In this document: positions 21,028-33,045 of the stretch, piece after piece
Layout of the letters: every line of letters starts with the position of its first letter
Position numbering within the stretch: the stretch's first letter is position 1
DNA from: Lycorma delicatula
Lineage: Eukaryota; Arthropoda; Insecta; Hemiptera; Fulgoridae
Direction of reading: 5' to 3'
DNA length: 64,000 nt
NCBI RefSeq assembly: GCF_047948215.1
Contig: NC_134463.1
Location: 58,162,201-58,226,200, forward strand
Made by a program: the position numbers and the translations under genes
Notes under the pieces: generated by a model
Seen by the model: only the letters and a program-made list of their open reading frames with translations
What the model was told of the DNA's origin: nothing
Databases searched by the model: none

Positions 21028-21632
21028 TTTTTACTTCCTTGTTCGAAATATTGTGATCCCAAAAAGTTTCGGTTTTCAGATTTCAACGAAAGTGTACGCA
21101 TAACTCAAAAACGTTTAGTTGTAGTATGTTTTGGATTTAAGACCGTTGTAACGGCTAGTTGTCCACCTCCCCTTTTGATTGCAATTGACTGAAGTTAAAG
21201 TGTTCAAAATAGCTCAAAATCCAAAAAAAATTATAAATATAAAAATATATATAAAAAATGTATAAATAAGCCCACATTGAGAGCTTTTCAACGATATATC
21301 ATAAGTGGTACTTATTTTAACTGGTTCCAGAGTTATAGCCAAATGAAATTTTAATTAATGAAATATTTGGGGGTTCGTATAAGGGGAAGGCACATCGTAC
21401 GAATTAGACTTCATTTCACTTTTTTTTAAATTTAAATATATTGATTTATTAATAATTATTAACCTCTGATCATAAAAACAAGTTGGCAATAAATAATAAT
21501 TCAATAATAACAATAAAAAAAACGAAAAAATATCAGAAGTTATTAATAAAATAAAATTTTATGTACTTTTCATTTTTTTAAAATTTTTATATGTAATAAG
21601 CGTACAAGTCATGTAGTGTCCACATCAGATTT
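21028..21632 (+). repeat. dispersed repeat RA, copy 3
   Basis: From TTACTTCCTTGTTCGAAATA to GTCATGTAGTGTCCACATCAG. It includes an A-box-like TAGCCAAATG at 21336-21345, a decayed B-box after GGCACAT, and a T-run. A second, separate RA 3' end lies at 21838-21975 (CAGCAAAAAATGTGTATTTG and TAATTTAATAGGTATACAAG). It resembles the long form seen in copy 1. Confidence 0.8.
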
Positions 21633-21975
21633 GGTGAAACATCTGATGATTCGTTTTTGTTTCCATTTTGTTGATGGTTACATTATAATAATTTGAAAAA
21701 CAAAGTATCATATATAAGACATACTTTTGTTTAGAGTAATAAAAAGACTTTTACTCTATCCTAATATTTCAGGTATGATTGTTGAATTAATAGTTGTATA
21801 AATATGTGATGTTAACAATAACTAATATTTTAGCAATTGTGCAACTGTCAACTGTATTAAAGAATTGCAGGATCGTATCTCACTTTCAAATGAAATAAGT
21901 TTAAATGAAGTACAGCAAAAAATGTGTATTTGTAATTTAATAGGTATACAAGAAAAGGTGTCCGCATAAGATTTT

Positions 21976-23555
21976 CTCTAGTAAAATATTGCGTTGAAAT
22001 GAATTTACTTTTCCTATAATTTCTATTTGAGTTTGTAATTTTATTTTAATATATGTTTAATTTTATATAATGCATTAAACAATACCCATTTTGTATTAGT
22101 TGAAGCAGGATAAAAAAAAAATTGTTTTTTGCATCATTTGAAGTTTGTGCATATGTAAACACACACACACACACACAGACACAAATCAAGTAAAATATAC
22201 GTATATACTTAAGTATCCACATCCATAGGCACGTTTAATGTTACGTGGTAATAATGGATATCTGAATTGATTTATTTCTTATAGTAATGGAAAACGAGTG
22301 ATTAACAGTACTGCATTCCTGCTTGTTAAATAATAATAGTAATTTATACAACTTAAAAATTTATGGCTCAAGCAGTTTTTCTTTTATTTCTACAATAATG
22401 GCTACAATTAAAAAACTTTGTATCATCACAAAATATACTATGTTTACATCCATAAATTGCCAAGTAGATTTTTATAGCTTAAAATATTAAATTTCCCATA
22501 TAAATATTTTATAGTTTATGAAAAAAAAAATTATATACTGGTGATAAAAATTTGACGTAGGAATTTATTATAATTATTAAACGTATTAATATTGCTATTT
22601 TATGTTCTCCTGTATAGTTTTAAATATTAGTTATGAAATGTACATTATTATAAATATTAAATTTAGTTATCATAAGGGTGGATGGGTAAATGATAATAAA
22701 TTTTACATGGAGTACAGGCTAATATTATGTAAACAAGCTTTAAATTATTTATTATTTTGTTTCTATCTTCCTCTTCTTAGTCTGCTAATATTTATTTATT
22801 AGTTATACCTATGTGAAACTACGTTGTATGTTAAAATATACAACCTACATAATAATTTGCATAATTAATAATTACTATTAAATTATAGAAATCAGTAGTA
22901 GGTTGTATAATTAAAAATTATTTATGAATTAATTTAATTTTTTTCTAGTTAAATAAAAATACAGTAGATTGTGATTTTTAAAATAAAGCATTATCGTGTG
23001 ATTATTTTATAACGTATTTTTTATAGTATATTTACTAGATTATTAATGAGACTTAAATATATATGTACATATATTAACATATAAACATAACAGAATACAC
23101 GTGTAAAATGTAGGTCCATATTTTAAGATGTAGAACTCAGAATGGAAAAGGGAAGTGTTCACGGTCCTTATTTTTTCTTATTTATTGGTCTAAATCTTAA
23201 TCTCCCTAAATTCATTGTTACCCTCTTCGGAAATGATAAAACTGTATCTATATCCGGAATTATTTGTTTAAATGGACTTCAAAATTCTATGATAATAATT
23301 CGAAAAATTATTTTACTGCACGGATTGTAACATTGTAATTGTAAATATGGATGAAACCATTGTACTGTGCTTCTTAGGTAGATGTACCGTTATTAATCGC
23401 ATGGATAGAACATCAATTTATTACAGGGATAATCTTTCTATTGGTCGTAAAGCGAAATTTCTGGTTGTTTGTTCTGTTAGTCTCTCTTAGGATGATTAAA
23501 CTGATAACTTTTACAAAAAATTAAACCGTATTATTTTTAAATCATGACTGCCAAA
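21976..23555. other. AT-rich non-coding stretch
   Basis: Short (CA)n near 22160-22177; no credible exon. Frames at 22602-22802 and 23142-23330 are not supported by any recognisable protein pattern. Confidence 0.5.
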
Positions 23556-23700
23556 AAAGGAGTGTTATGCATTTAGTGTGTATGTATGTAAGTTTTTGTC
23601 CACCTTAACAGCTCAACAGCTGAACCGATTTAGATGTATAAATCCGCGTTGGAATCCTTACGAGTTACTGAGAGTGTCATAGGCTATATAAATACACGTA
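23556..23700 (+). repeat. dispersed repeat RB, copy 2
   Basis: AAAAAAGGAGTGTTATGCAT, TAGTGTGTATGTATGTAAG, CAGCTGAACCGATTTAGATG and CGCGTTGGAATCCTTACG. Copies 2 and 3 lie about 470 bp apart in the same direction. Confidence 0.75.
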
Positions 23701-24169
23701 TATATATTAGTGGAGATTTTCTGATTGAAGCACAGACTTTAATGAACTGCGAAATGTGAGCCTCTACACTGTGTGAGTTGGGTTTGAACTGAGTGATTCC
23801 AATCAATCGATGAATGATATTACAAAGTAATATAATTAGATTTACGTTAAATAAAATAAAATAATATTATATACATTTAAAAAATTTCTGTTTAATCATA
23901 AAGGGCTTCCCATGGGAACTGCATGTGAGCCTAGAGTGGTGAGGTGATGTGAGCACATCATGCGAGACTAGACCAATCATCACCATTAACTGATAACAAA
24001 TGGGGTGCTGTTTTGAAAGGTGCAATGGGGGTGTTCTTATAATCTTTTTTTCAAAAAAATCGTCCGATTTTCAAAATTCAAATGAGGTATTTGTTAGTAG
24101 GTTAAAGGAAGGTTAACTTTTGCATGCATCAGGTGCATTCTCGATCTAACAGACCACGATTATTACACG

Positions 24170-24318
24170 AATGTCAAAAAATGTATTGTATTTAGGGTGT
24201 ATGTATGTATGTATGCATTTTGTTCCACTGTAGCAGCTCAACGGCTGAACCGATTCAGATATATGAACCCGCGTCGGAATCTTTACGTTACCGGGAGTTT
24301 CACAAGCTAAATAAATAT
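24170..24318 (+). repeat. dispersed repeat RB, copy 3
   Basis: TTTAGGGTGTATGTATGTAT, CAGCTCAACGGCTGAACCGA, CCCGCGTCGGAATCTTTACG and TTACCGGGAGTTTCACA. Colinear with copies 1, 2 and 4. Confidence 0.75.
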
Positions 24319-24384
24319 GTATTAATAATATAAATACAGAATGTATATTTATGTATATTTAAATAAAATTAAAAAATTTGAAAA

Positions 24385-24630
24385 AAAAGGTTTCAACGGA
24401 AATATCCATTTTGACCATCCCTGAATACATTTTGATATTTTCGACGTGACGTCTGTACGAACGTATCTCGCATTAATAAAAACGATTAGCTGTAGAATGT
24501 TGAAATTTTAGATTTAGGACTGTTTTAACATATAGTAGTTGTTCACCCCCTCCCCCCTTTTGATAGCAATAGAATTGACCAAAAATATCAAAAAAACCCC
24601 AAAATTTTAATTAATGAAACATTTCGATTA
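24385..24630 (+). repeat. dispersed repeat RA, copy 4 (partial)
   Basis: Covers the 5' half of RA: TTTCAACGGAAATATCCATT, TTCGACGTGACGTCTGTACG, AACGATTAGCTGTAGAATG and CTTTTGATAGCAATAGAAT. It then jumps to AATTTTAATTAATGAAACAT. Confidence 0.7.
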
Positions 24631-24714
24631 TTTTTATTTTGAATTATTTCAAAATTATTTAATAAAGAAAGATATCATTGAAATTTTAAAATTTTGAATG
24701 TGTTTCCTTATTTT

Positions 24715-26175
24715 TTATTAACATTTCTATTTTCTTTGTATGCTTCTTCCTAAATAATTACACTTCCTTCTAACATCGATGTCCTGTTACTACACTTTAA
24801 TCAGATGCTGTATCAGCTCTAACTTGGTAGTAATATTTTTTGTCATATCCTCTTTTTCAGTATTGCCCATAAATTTTCAATGGGGGTTCATACCTGGGCT
24901 ATTACCTCTAGCCAGGAAGATACTTAAATGTTATTGCTCTCAAAACTTTTATGACTTTCTTTGTTTTGTAGCATGGAGCCCAATCTGTATAAAAAAGTCC
25001 CTATCACCAAACCACTTATTTGCCTAAGGCATAAGTTCATATTTTAAACCGTGTAAGTACTCCTCTTGCCTTTCTGTTTCCTGTTTAGCCTCCGGTAATT
25101 ATCTTTCAGATAATACTTCAGAGGATAAATGAGGATGATATGTGTGTGTGTAAATGAAGTGTAGCCTTGTACACTTCATTTACACACAGTTCGGCAATTC
25201 CTGAGATGTGTGGTTAATTAAAACCCAACCACCAAAGAACACGGTATCCACGATCTAGCATTCAAATCCGTGTAAAAATAACTGACTTTACTAGGACTTG
25301 AACGCTGAAACTGTCGACTTCCAAATCAGCTGATTTGGGAAAACGCGTTCATCACTAGACCATCCCGGTGGGTTACTCCTGTTGCCTTGGGAACCCTCAA
25401 CAACATAAAACCTTTTTGACTGACAAGTCTTTTCATACATAATAGACGTAGGATGCTTAACTGTTTGCTGCACGCAGTTTCTCTGAATTCTATTCTTCGT
25501 CGTACATATTGGGAGGTTTTTTCGCGAACAGTGAAAATAGATTCGTCACTAAACATTACCTGAAAGTAAAATATGTACAGACGAATAGTTACAATATCTT
25601 CCTGTAATATGTACTTACCAAGCCCAAAGCATCTTCAAATTTGTCATAACATTTAACAACTGAACTTATCCATAAACTTTATCGATCAAGAACTGCAATA
25701 TTGAGGAAAAATAAAAAAATTGTTTAATAAAAATGTACAAATTTTTTTATTTATCTTTTGCCAATCCAATGTGATCCAGTGTCTGAGACTCTTTGCCCAC
25801 TCCAATCGCTGTTTTGCCATTGATGGCGTGTTATTGGCTTTCTTCTGTAGTTAGCAAGCTCTGAGACCTTCATTGAAAAACGCTCTATGAACACTAAGAG
25901 ATGATATGTTGACACCATATTCATATATTTTCATGATCAAATCCTTGCTTGTTGATTTTTTATTGTTTAATACCCCACACTGAAGTCTACCACACTTTCC
26001 GACACGATTTTTTTTGGTTTACGTTACTCAAATCAATAATTTGTTTAATCCTATTCAGAGATCTTCATGAAATATTCACTCTTTTAGCAATATCTGTCTG
26101 ATTATAACATTTCTCTTCTAACAGAGACTTAAAAATACCAAATTTTCTTCGTGATAACTTACTTTTCTTTCCCAT
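24715..26175 (-). pseudogene. Tc1-like transposase pseudogene, split by a SINE
   Basis: Starts MGKKSKLSRRKFGIFKSLLE at 26175. It continues with HTH-like NQTDIAKRVNIS, then LSVHRAFFNEGLRA and QRLEWAKSLRHWITLDWQK, the region before the catalytic core. FSDESIFTV (first catalytic D) follows, then TSQYVRRR. After the SINE it resumes with FFIQIGLH (the FIQDGAPCH block, its D lost), NSPGMNP.KFMGN (the PDMNPIENLW block) and NITTKLELIQHLIKV. Several stops and frameshifts mean it is inactive. In an intact enzyme the DDE triad would cut the element ends. The frames 25291-25473 and 25326-25556 are parts of it. Confidence 0.85.
25073..25373 (-). repeat. full-length SINE2 inside the Tc1 transposase, with TSD
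   Basis: Complete SINE2 on the minus strand. The head is CCCACCGGGATGGTCTAGTG with AAATCAGCTGATTTGG and a decayed B-box. The body is GATTTGAATGCTAGATCGTG and GGTTGGGTTTTAATTAACCA, and the tail ends CCGGAGGCTAAACAGGAAAC. It is flanked by TACTCCTCTTGCCTT (25058-25072) and TACTCCTGTTGCCTT (25374-25388), 14 of 15 identical. The flanks rejoin the transposase frame. Short CACTTCATTTACAC repeats inside the body form a small inverted repeat. Confidence 0.9.
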
Positions 26176-26547
26176 AAACTCAAAGTTCAATAACCAGCAA
26201 AATGTTTAATCAGTAGTGAATACAAAAAGTTCTGAATTGTAACAAAAATATTCACGACACTTACTTTAAATGAAATGATTAATGACGATACATTAAACAA
26301 TAAAATATTATCAAACACATTTTACTTTCAATAAAATTAGGCTTGATAACAGAAACACAGCTGCTAAATCATGAAAATTCATAACAGTCTTGCCAAACTA
26401 TCACTAAAAAAAACTTTTTGACGTAAAGAGCTGTCAATAAATTTGCAAAATGTTAAAATTAATAATATAGACTGCTAAGTAATGTTTATTGTTAATTCAA
26501 TAAAGTATTAATTTTGTGACTTTATTCTAATAATTTGGCCACCTCTG

Positions 26548-27054
26548 TTGTCGATAAATTTTTAAATAATACGAATTAAACATTTTAAAAATACCTAACC
26601 GTATTTTCAAATAATTTTTATTACCATCGAAATCATGAATTAGCTTGCGGTTTTTTTTTTTTTTGTTGTTTAATACCGTCATGTATATTAACATTAATTA
26701 TTTCATGTACTTATATTTTAAATAATTAATATTAGGTTTAATACTTCTATTTAATTATATTATGATAATTTGTGTACTTTGTAATGGTGACCTAATAAAA
26801 TTTCAACCATGGTTTCCCTTGATAGATCCAGGCAAATCCTTGAGCAGCCCCTTTTCTTATCCGTGTTAAATATATCTAACAATTCCCGACGTGATTTACA
26901 TAATGTATTACGTATTATATATATAAAATAAGGTAATATTTAGCTTGTAAAACCATTATGGTTTGAAACTTATAAATTATTATAGAAAATCTGGGTTTGA
27001 TGTTTTTAACTAATAAAGGAAAAGAATTTGGAACTTTTTTTTTCTTTTTTTATA
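26548..27054. other. AT-rich gap
   Basis: AT-rich, with one less AT-rich patch near 26815-26870 (GATAGATCCAGGCAAATCC) that I could not assign. No gene. Confidence 0.45.
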
Positions 27055-27985
27055 AAATCAGTGATAAAATAAATAGGATGATGAAAAATATGATAGTTTT
27101 GCTTGTTGACGTATTCGCTTAAGTAAAAATGAGCCACATCGCTAAAAATGATTTTCTTACCAAAAATTTATGTGTTGGTTCTTCAGTACCCAATCGACGA
27201 ATGCCTGGCGTTTTTAATGACCGGCTGGCTTCATTTCCTGGGGTACCTGAATTTTTTAATGGTTGTAGATGCAATTATTTTTTTTTAGATGCTCTTCATT
27301 GTGCTTTTTGAAATGTCCAGTCTCAGTGACCGACGGTGCAGAGGTTTTAGACATTATTACGTCACACTATCGTTCATAACGCAATGTTTTCAATGTTTCA
27401 GCTGAAAACATACATACATACTCTCTTTTCTGTTTAGCCTCCGAAACCACCGTGAGGTATTACTTCGGAGGATGAATGAAGATAATATGAATGAGGACGA
27501 TATATATGAATGTAAATGAAGTGTAATCTTGTACAGTCTCAGGTCAACCATTCCTGAGATGTGTAGTTAATTGAAACCTAACCACCGAAGAACACCGGTA
27601 TCCACAATCTAGTATTCAAATCGTAAAAAAAGTAATTTGCTTTACTAAGATTTGAATCGCAGAACTCTCGACTTTGAAATCAACTGATTTGCGATGACGA
27701 GAACACCACTAAACCAAGCCGATGAGTATAGATACATAATACGGGGTTGGCCTGTTTTTTGCCGTCAACAAACTTGGTTTTTTTTCAAATTTTATGAGTA
27801 GTCTTTTCACAATTTTATTACGAGCGTTTCTTCAACCAAAAATGCTATGTAATTTGTGTACAGTCTCAGCGAAACATGTATTTATAAAAGAATTATAACG
27901 ACGGTAAATAGCTCTTCCTTCGTGAAGCGATTTATATTGACTAACCACAACGTATTTACTACAACATGTGATCTCGCAGTACGCT
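27055..27985 (-). pseudogene. mariner-like transposase pseudogene (N-terminal half), split by a SINE
   Basis: Minus-strand frames read NRFTKEE near 27930, INTCFAETVHKLHSIFG, RNARNKIVKRLLIKFE and SLLTAKN. This is the paired-HTH type N-terminus of insect mariner-like transposases. After the SINE come SAPSVTETGHFKKHNEEHLK, then KRQAFVDWVLKNQ, then IIFSDVAHF with the first catalytic D, and SEYVNKQNYHIF. The reading stops near 27055, so the C-terminal DDE part is missing. Frameshifts are numerous. The plus-strand frame 27129-27311 is its antisense shadow. Confidence 0.7.
27421..27728 (-). repeat. full-length SINE2 inside a mariner-like transposase
   Basis: Minus-strand SINE2: the CATCGGCTTGGTTTAGTGGT head, AAATCAGTTGATTTCAAAG, B-box CGATTCAAATCTT and the GATTTGAATACTAGATTGTG middle. 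The tail is TACCTCACGGTGGTTTCGGA and ends GGAGGCTAAACAGAAAAGAG. The transposase reading resumes on both sides. A short imperfect duplication around ATACATA may be the target duplication. Confidence 0.85.
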
Positions 27986-29934
27986 GCCAATGTTACGTGT
28001 AAAAATGGTGACGTAGGTAATTTTTATCCTGTGTTAATTTTGAGACACCCGTTGTGATAACTTCAAAATCTGTACACAATTATACAGTTTTTGATTTAAT
28101 AATAATTAAAATGATATAAATGAAGTTAAATGCAATATTAATTAATTTAAAGAGAAGAGAATTCGGTGTACATCTATGAAATGAAAAGTAAATTGGTTTA
28201 AAATGTTTTATGGCGCGTAAGATTAGTTAATTAAAAAACAAAATACAAAGAAGAATAGAAGTTAATAAATTATAGCGAAGACAAAACAGATAATTTAAAT
28301 ATATGATGTAATAATTATGTTGAGGTTAAAACATTGACACTGAAAGGAAAAAGTTATGAAGAGTGTAAGCCATATAACCAGCCAGGTGACTCATAATAAT
28401 AAAATTATTTGACATCAACTTTTATTAAAAGTTTTTTTTTAATGACAAAAATAAAGACCTGTATTTATTTATTAACATATATATATTTTATGTAACTTAG
28501 CGTTCGGCAAAATATTTAGTTAGCTATGTTTTTAATTAATTGTTTCTTTAAAATCTTTATTGTGTAGCTAATTTTAAGAATTAGAATTGTAAAATTTATT
28601 TCGTGATTTAGAACAACGCGTTAATATACCGTATAATAACATCATGTTATTAACAAAACATTTATGTTTTAAAAAAAAGTAAAAACACAGATATGTTATT
28701 TTAATTTCACGCTTGTTCTTATGTTTTAACATTTTAAATTAAACATTATTTATTTATTGTTTTTCATCTTTTTTTTTAATATTACCTTTTGTTTCTCTTA
28801 ATATAATATTGTTAGTAATCCTAGCATCTATATTATTAACTATAATTATTCTTAACTTGTTTGACAGCTCCTGTAAACTATTATCTAGTGGAAAATAACC
28901 TGTTAAGAATTCTTTTTCGGCGAATAATTTTTACTACTGTTCTTTTTCTTTATTTATAACCTTAGGGTGTGGATAGAACATGAAACAAGCGAAGCAGGAA
29001 GAAGGGCTCTTAAATTTTAAATCTGGTATCCGGCAGGGGGTATAGTGACACTTTGTCTGGAAAAGAGAGGGATTGAGAAAGAAAGTTTAAGAAAAAAAAA
29101 GGAGAGTGTGACATAAAGAATATGCTCGGTTCTTCCTTATGTTGGAATGTATTTAGGGGTTGAAATGACAATGTGCAGAAGACTGGCGGCAGTTGAGGGT
29201 CAAAATAGTATATGGGTGAATGGTTTTGTTAAGGGGATGTTTCTTAGAATTAGAACGAGATCAAATCCCCTTCTTGTTCCGTCGTAAAACCTCTAACACT
29301 GTAAGGATATACGTATAATGATAGTTAACCGAAGTAATGTCAGTAAACCTGAGCGTCTTAAATCGATTTAGTTCGCCCCTTATCATTACTTGCCACGTTC
29401 GCATTCATACGCTTTCATTTTTTCTTTTTTTCTTTTTTATAAACATACTATACTGTTTGGACAATATAGAGTCATCTCAAATTCGTTACCGACACGGTTA
29501 ATAATGAAGGTGGTTGTAATTTTGCAGTGTTACCTATTGCATGAATTACACACTAGTAGTATGCTTGTTTAGTTTGCCACAATGTTCGATACTATATTTC
29601 TTTTTAATACAATAAACAACATGTTTGAGGGCAGGTAAGAAAAATATTTTCTTTATAATCCTTGATTTAAATGCCGATTATTTTAAATAAAAGCTTATAT
29701 AAACTTTTAATTAGTGTATATCCGACTAAAATATCATTTTTCCCCATTTTTATTAATTGTAAGAATTTTACAAAATTCAAAAAATGATTTATCCCTATTC
29801 CTATATATGGCTTTCAACGTGATTTTTTTCAAGTGTAATGTATTTATATATAGATAAAACTTGGAAAGACTATACTATATATAATTTATTTTTTCAGAAT
29901 AGTTCAACTTGGACACGTTAGATCATTTATTTAT
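27986..29934. other. AT-rich non-coding stretch
   Basis: No protein pattern recognised. A less AT-rich segment at about 28970-29300 (GGAAAAGAGAGGGATTGAG and surroundings) is unexplained. Confidence 0.5.
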
Positions 29935-31510
29935 TGGCGGATGTTTTTTTTTCCTTTTTTCTATCTACTCATTACTTCATTCTTTCTGTTATCTCTTTTC
30001 TTCGTTCTTCAGAAAGTTCAGCTTTGATTTTCTTGTGTTTTTTAGCTTCTTGAAACCTTTTATTTTTAATATTATCTTTAAAATGTCTCTTTCTCTTATA
30101 ATATTTTCTGTTATTTTAATTTTTTTTAGGACTTTTTGGATTTGTGTGAACCATCTGCCTTTAGTTTTTTTTTTTACTTTAGAAGAAATTAAAAATTTGT
30201 TTAGTCAATCTGCTGTTATTCATTCTAAATAAATGGGAGTAAAATGAAATTCATATTCCTTATCGTATCTGACAGTTTTTAAATTTTAGTATATAGTTTG
30301 TTATTTGGAATTAATTTTACTTGATAATTTTTAAATTTAGTACCTAAAGCATTTCTCATAATCTTCCTTTCTTTTTTCTCTAGATTTTCTATAGTCCAAC
30401 TGAATTACACTTAGAGAAAAAAAAATTGTTACCTGGACTTTTATAAGTGGAAGTGGTATAGGGGCTTATAATAAACGTAAAAAAAATAAATGCGTATGCG
30501 GAGGTGTTGGAGGGGTGATTTTCGGGGTTTGAGGGGTTGAAAAAAAATTTTCCAATACAAAAGTTGTAGATCATGCAAAAATTTACAACTATTTTAGAGA
30601 TCAATTTTTAACATAACCTCAAAATTTCCGAGAAAAATGCGAAAAAATCTTCTTTATTTTTCGTTTTTTATTTTTCATTTCCTCAAAAATAATTTAATTT
30701 TGACGAAACTTGGTGAAAGTATACCTTTCTGTGTCTTAAATAACCACAAATTTTTTTGACGTCAACTTTTGCCGGAAATCGCAATAATACTATTTTTTAT
30801 CCCTTTTCAACCTCCCAACTTAACCCTTCGCCACCCCCGCTCACACATTAATTATTTTTACGTTTATTATAAGCCTCTTTACCATTTCCACTTATAAAAG
30901 TTCAAATAACAAATTTTTCCCCTCTAAATAAGTTATTTCGATCGGTCTGCTAGTAGATATTTGTTGCACAATCTTAGGGTTTCTGCCGTAGAGTTCTTAC
31001 GGCTTTATCACAGTTTTAGTATCGAAATTTTGAGTTTCACACTAAAGACTTTTTGTTATATGTGTTTTTCGTTAGCTGGAAAGCTAATTCCATATTATTA
31101 GCTCTAACTGTTAACGCTTTTCTGTTTAAAGCGTTTCAACTGATCCATTCTCCGAGATATTTGAAATTATCCACTTTCTTTATTTTTTCATTATTTATAC
31201 TAAGGAAATTGGAGCAGTTTTTATCATTAGTTAAAATTTTCGTTTTCTCAAACGCGATTTTTAGTCCATTTTAGCAGCTTTTTTAAAAATTATTTACTTT
31301 GTTGTTGAGCTTCTTTCCAGTTTTGAGCCAATAATGCCAATCATCAGCTAAAGCTAAACAGTTAATCTTTAGTCCTTTAGTTCCAATTCTTTTCCACTAT
31401 TTTTCCAATCTCTAGCTACCTTTTCAAGAGCACAGTTAAAAAGTAATGGAGAAAATCCATCTACTTGTCTTACCCCGGTTTCGATGGGAAAAGGATCAGT
31501 CATTCTCCCA
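29935..31510 (-). pseudogene. LINE-A reverse transcriptase relic, best copy, split by a foldback element
   Basis: Minus strand from 31510 reads GRMTDPFPIETGVRQVDGFS and PLLFNCALEKVARDW (the RQGDGLSPLLFN palm motif), then LALADD (the FADD catalytic box, with D's present). KCSNFLSINNEK-like spacer, FKYLGEWIS and YNKKSL follow. After the foldback element it resumes KNYQVKLIPNNKLYTK, FRMNNSRLTKQIFNFF, KKTKGRWFTQIQKVLKKIK, KIKGFQEAKKHKKIKAELSE and ERRKEITERMK. This shows the full C-terminal order that identifies the relics at 7.5-8.3 and 14.7-16.1 kb. Stops and frameshifts are present. Confidence 0.75.
30411..30948. mobile_element. foldback/MITE-like element inside the LINE-A relic
   Basis: Outer arms of about 110 bp or more are imperfect reverse complements. 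Shared blocks are TTTATAAGTGGAA.TGGTA, GCTTATAATAAACGTAAA and AATTTGTTA.TTGAACTTTT, the outermost bases being AGAGGGGAAAAA on one side and AGAGAAAAAAAA on the other. The middle is non-coding. The minus-strand frame 30389-30604 lies within it and is not a gene. The LINE-A reading resumes on each side, so this inserted later than the LINE. Confidence 0.75.
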
Positions 31511-32972
31511 GAAATTTTAATTTAATTTTATTATTATTATTATTATTAAAAAGAAAAAAAGCAATATTTTTTTCGTCATAACATCGTAAAAATTGATCAG
31601 TGTAAAACCGTATTTTATTAACAATAAGTAACTATTCAAATAAATGTGTCAGAAATATACCTCTGCGTTAAACAATACATTTAATTTGCTTCATTCTCAT
31701 TTTAACGGATAAATTTTTTGTTTCATAGAAATACAGTAAAGATAAAGAAAAGCATTACATTCTATGATAATAATAATATGCGGGCTTTAGAAAAGAAAGT
31801 TTTCACTTTGTTTGGCAAATATTTATCATCATCTATCTTTCATCTTATAGATACTCTCTGATCGAATCCCACAGAAAGAATTAACGCTAGGACATTCTTT
31901 ATAAATTTCTTTACTGAATGACCTACTTTGACAATTTAAAAAAAAGAAAAATTAAAAAAATAATTAAATAAAAAATTAACAATTAGAAATATTGTGTTTA
32001 ACAATTTAGCAACGTTTTAATCATTCTATATTACTATTTTATTTTTCCCTCTGCAACAATGGAAAATTCTACAATACCAATTTATGATCTTGCAGAGTTA
32101 ATTATCTCTAATGCATCTTTAATGAATGTAAATAGTGAAAATAACAGCAGTAAAACGCACTTAGTATTATGACAGGCGTGACAAATTAATAACTATGCTT
32201 TTAAATTCTTAGTAAATTGTATCATATTAAAACATTAATATATCATTTATATATATCAAGTGTTATATATTACTCAAACCTACTGAAAATATGATATATT
32301 TATCCGCGCGCGTGGTGTTTTTTGTAGATTCCATATAATCTTTTTAAAAATAATATTCAAATCAGTATATAATCGTGTATTTAACGTACATAATTTCTTT
32401 TATGTACGTCTTTTTTTTATATTTCACATCATAGAAAAAAAAATGTATATCTAAAATTTAAATCATATTTATGCATAAAAAAAAATTTTTTTAAATAAAA
32501 TACAACGTACAGAGTAAAATATATATCATCAGAATAAAATCAAATCCATACATAATATGATGTTATTATTTATTAAAATGTCAGTATTGAAATGTTCATT
32601 TATTTTAATCAACGAATTGGATATTGTATATCGTAAATCATATTTATGTCATAGTTCATGAATTTATAATAATATACTAAGCATTAAATCAAATATTATT
32701 TAGACATCATATTACGCGTATATAATAAATTTATGTTTATGTATTTTTTTAACCGTTAATTTATGCTTGTTATTTAATCATCATGTTTTTACGCTTACGT
32801 CAGCATTTTCATTTAAATATGAATTGAAACGCAATAAATGCTTCATTTTTTTTGTTTTTTTTACATAAATAAATGCAAATATCATTCATTTCCCATGATT
32901 AAGGATACGTAATGAATATTTAAATTATAATTAATAGTTAAATATCAAATATCAATCGTTTTTAAATAATAT
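31511..32972. other. AT-rich non-coding stretch
   Basis: A (TTA)n run near 31527-31548. Otherwise AT-rich DNA with no recognised gene; a short chance frame starts at 32059. Confidence 0.55.
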
Positions 32973-33045
32973 TCCGGTCTCCGTGGCGGAGTAGTAGCGT
33001 CTCGGGGTTTCATCCGAATGTCCCCGAGTTCGTATCCCAAAAGAC
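32973..33045 (+). repeat. SINE1 head, decayed
   Basis: CCGGTCTCCGTGGCGGAGTA, GTAGCGTCTCGGGGTTTCAT, CCCCGAGTTCGTATCCC. The A-box is recognisable and the B-box is mutated. The tail module is not present. Confidence 0.7.

Larger units (their letters stand above)
24650..26547 (-). mobile_element. Tc1-like DNA transposon, decayed, with SINE inserted
   Basis: The minus-strand 5' end at 26547 reads CAGAGGTGGCCAAATTATTA, a typical Tc1-like terminal repeat start. The opposite end is degraded; AAAATTATTTAATAAAG near 24660 may be its remnant. Removing the SINE leaves about 1.6 kb, the usual Tc1 size. The transposase is described separately. Confidence 0.65.

Noticed and set aside
32059..32172. 37-codon frame from ATG at 32059 (MENSTIPIYDLAELI...)
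   Set aside because: No splice-framed continuation and no recognised protein; a frame of this length is expected by chance.
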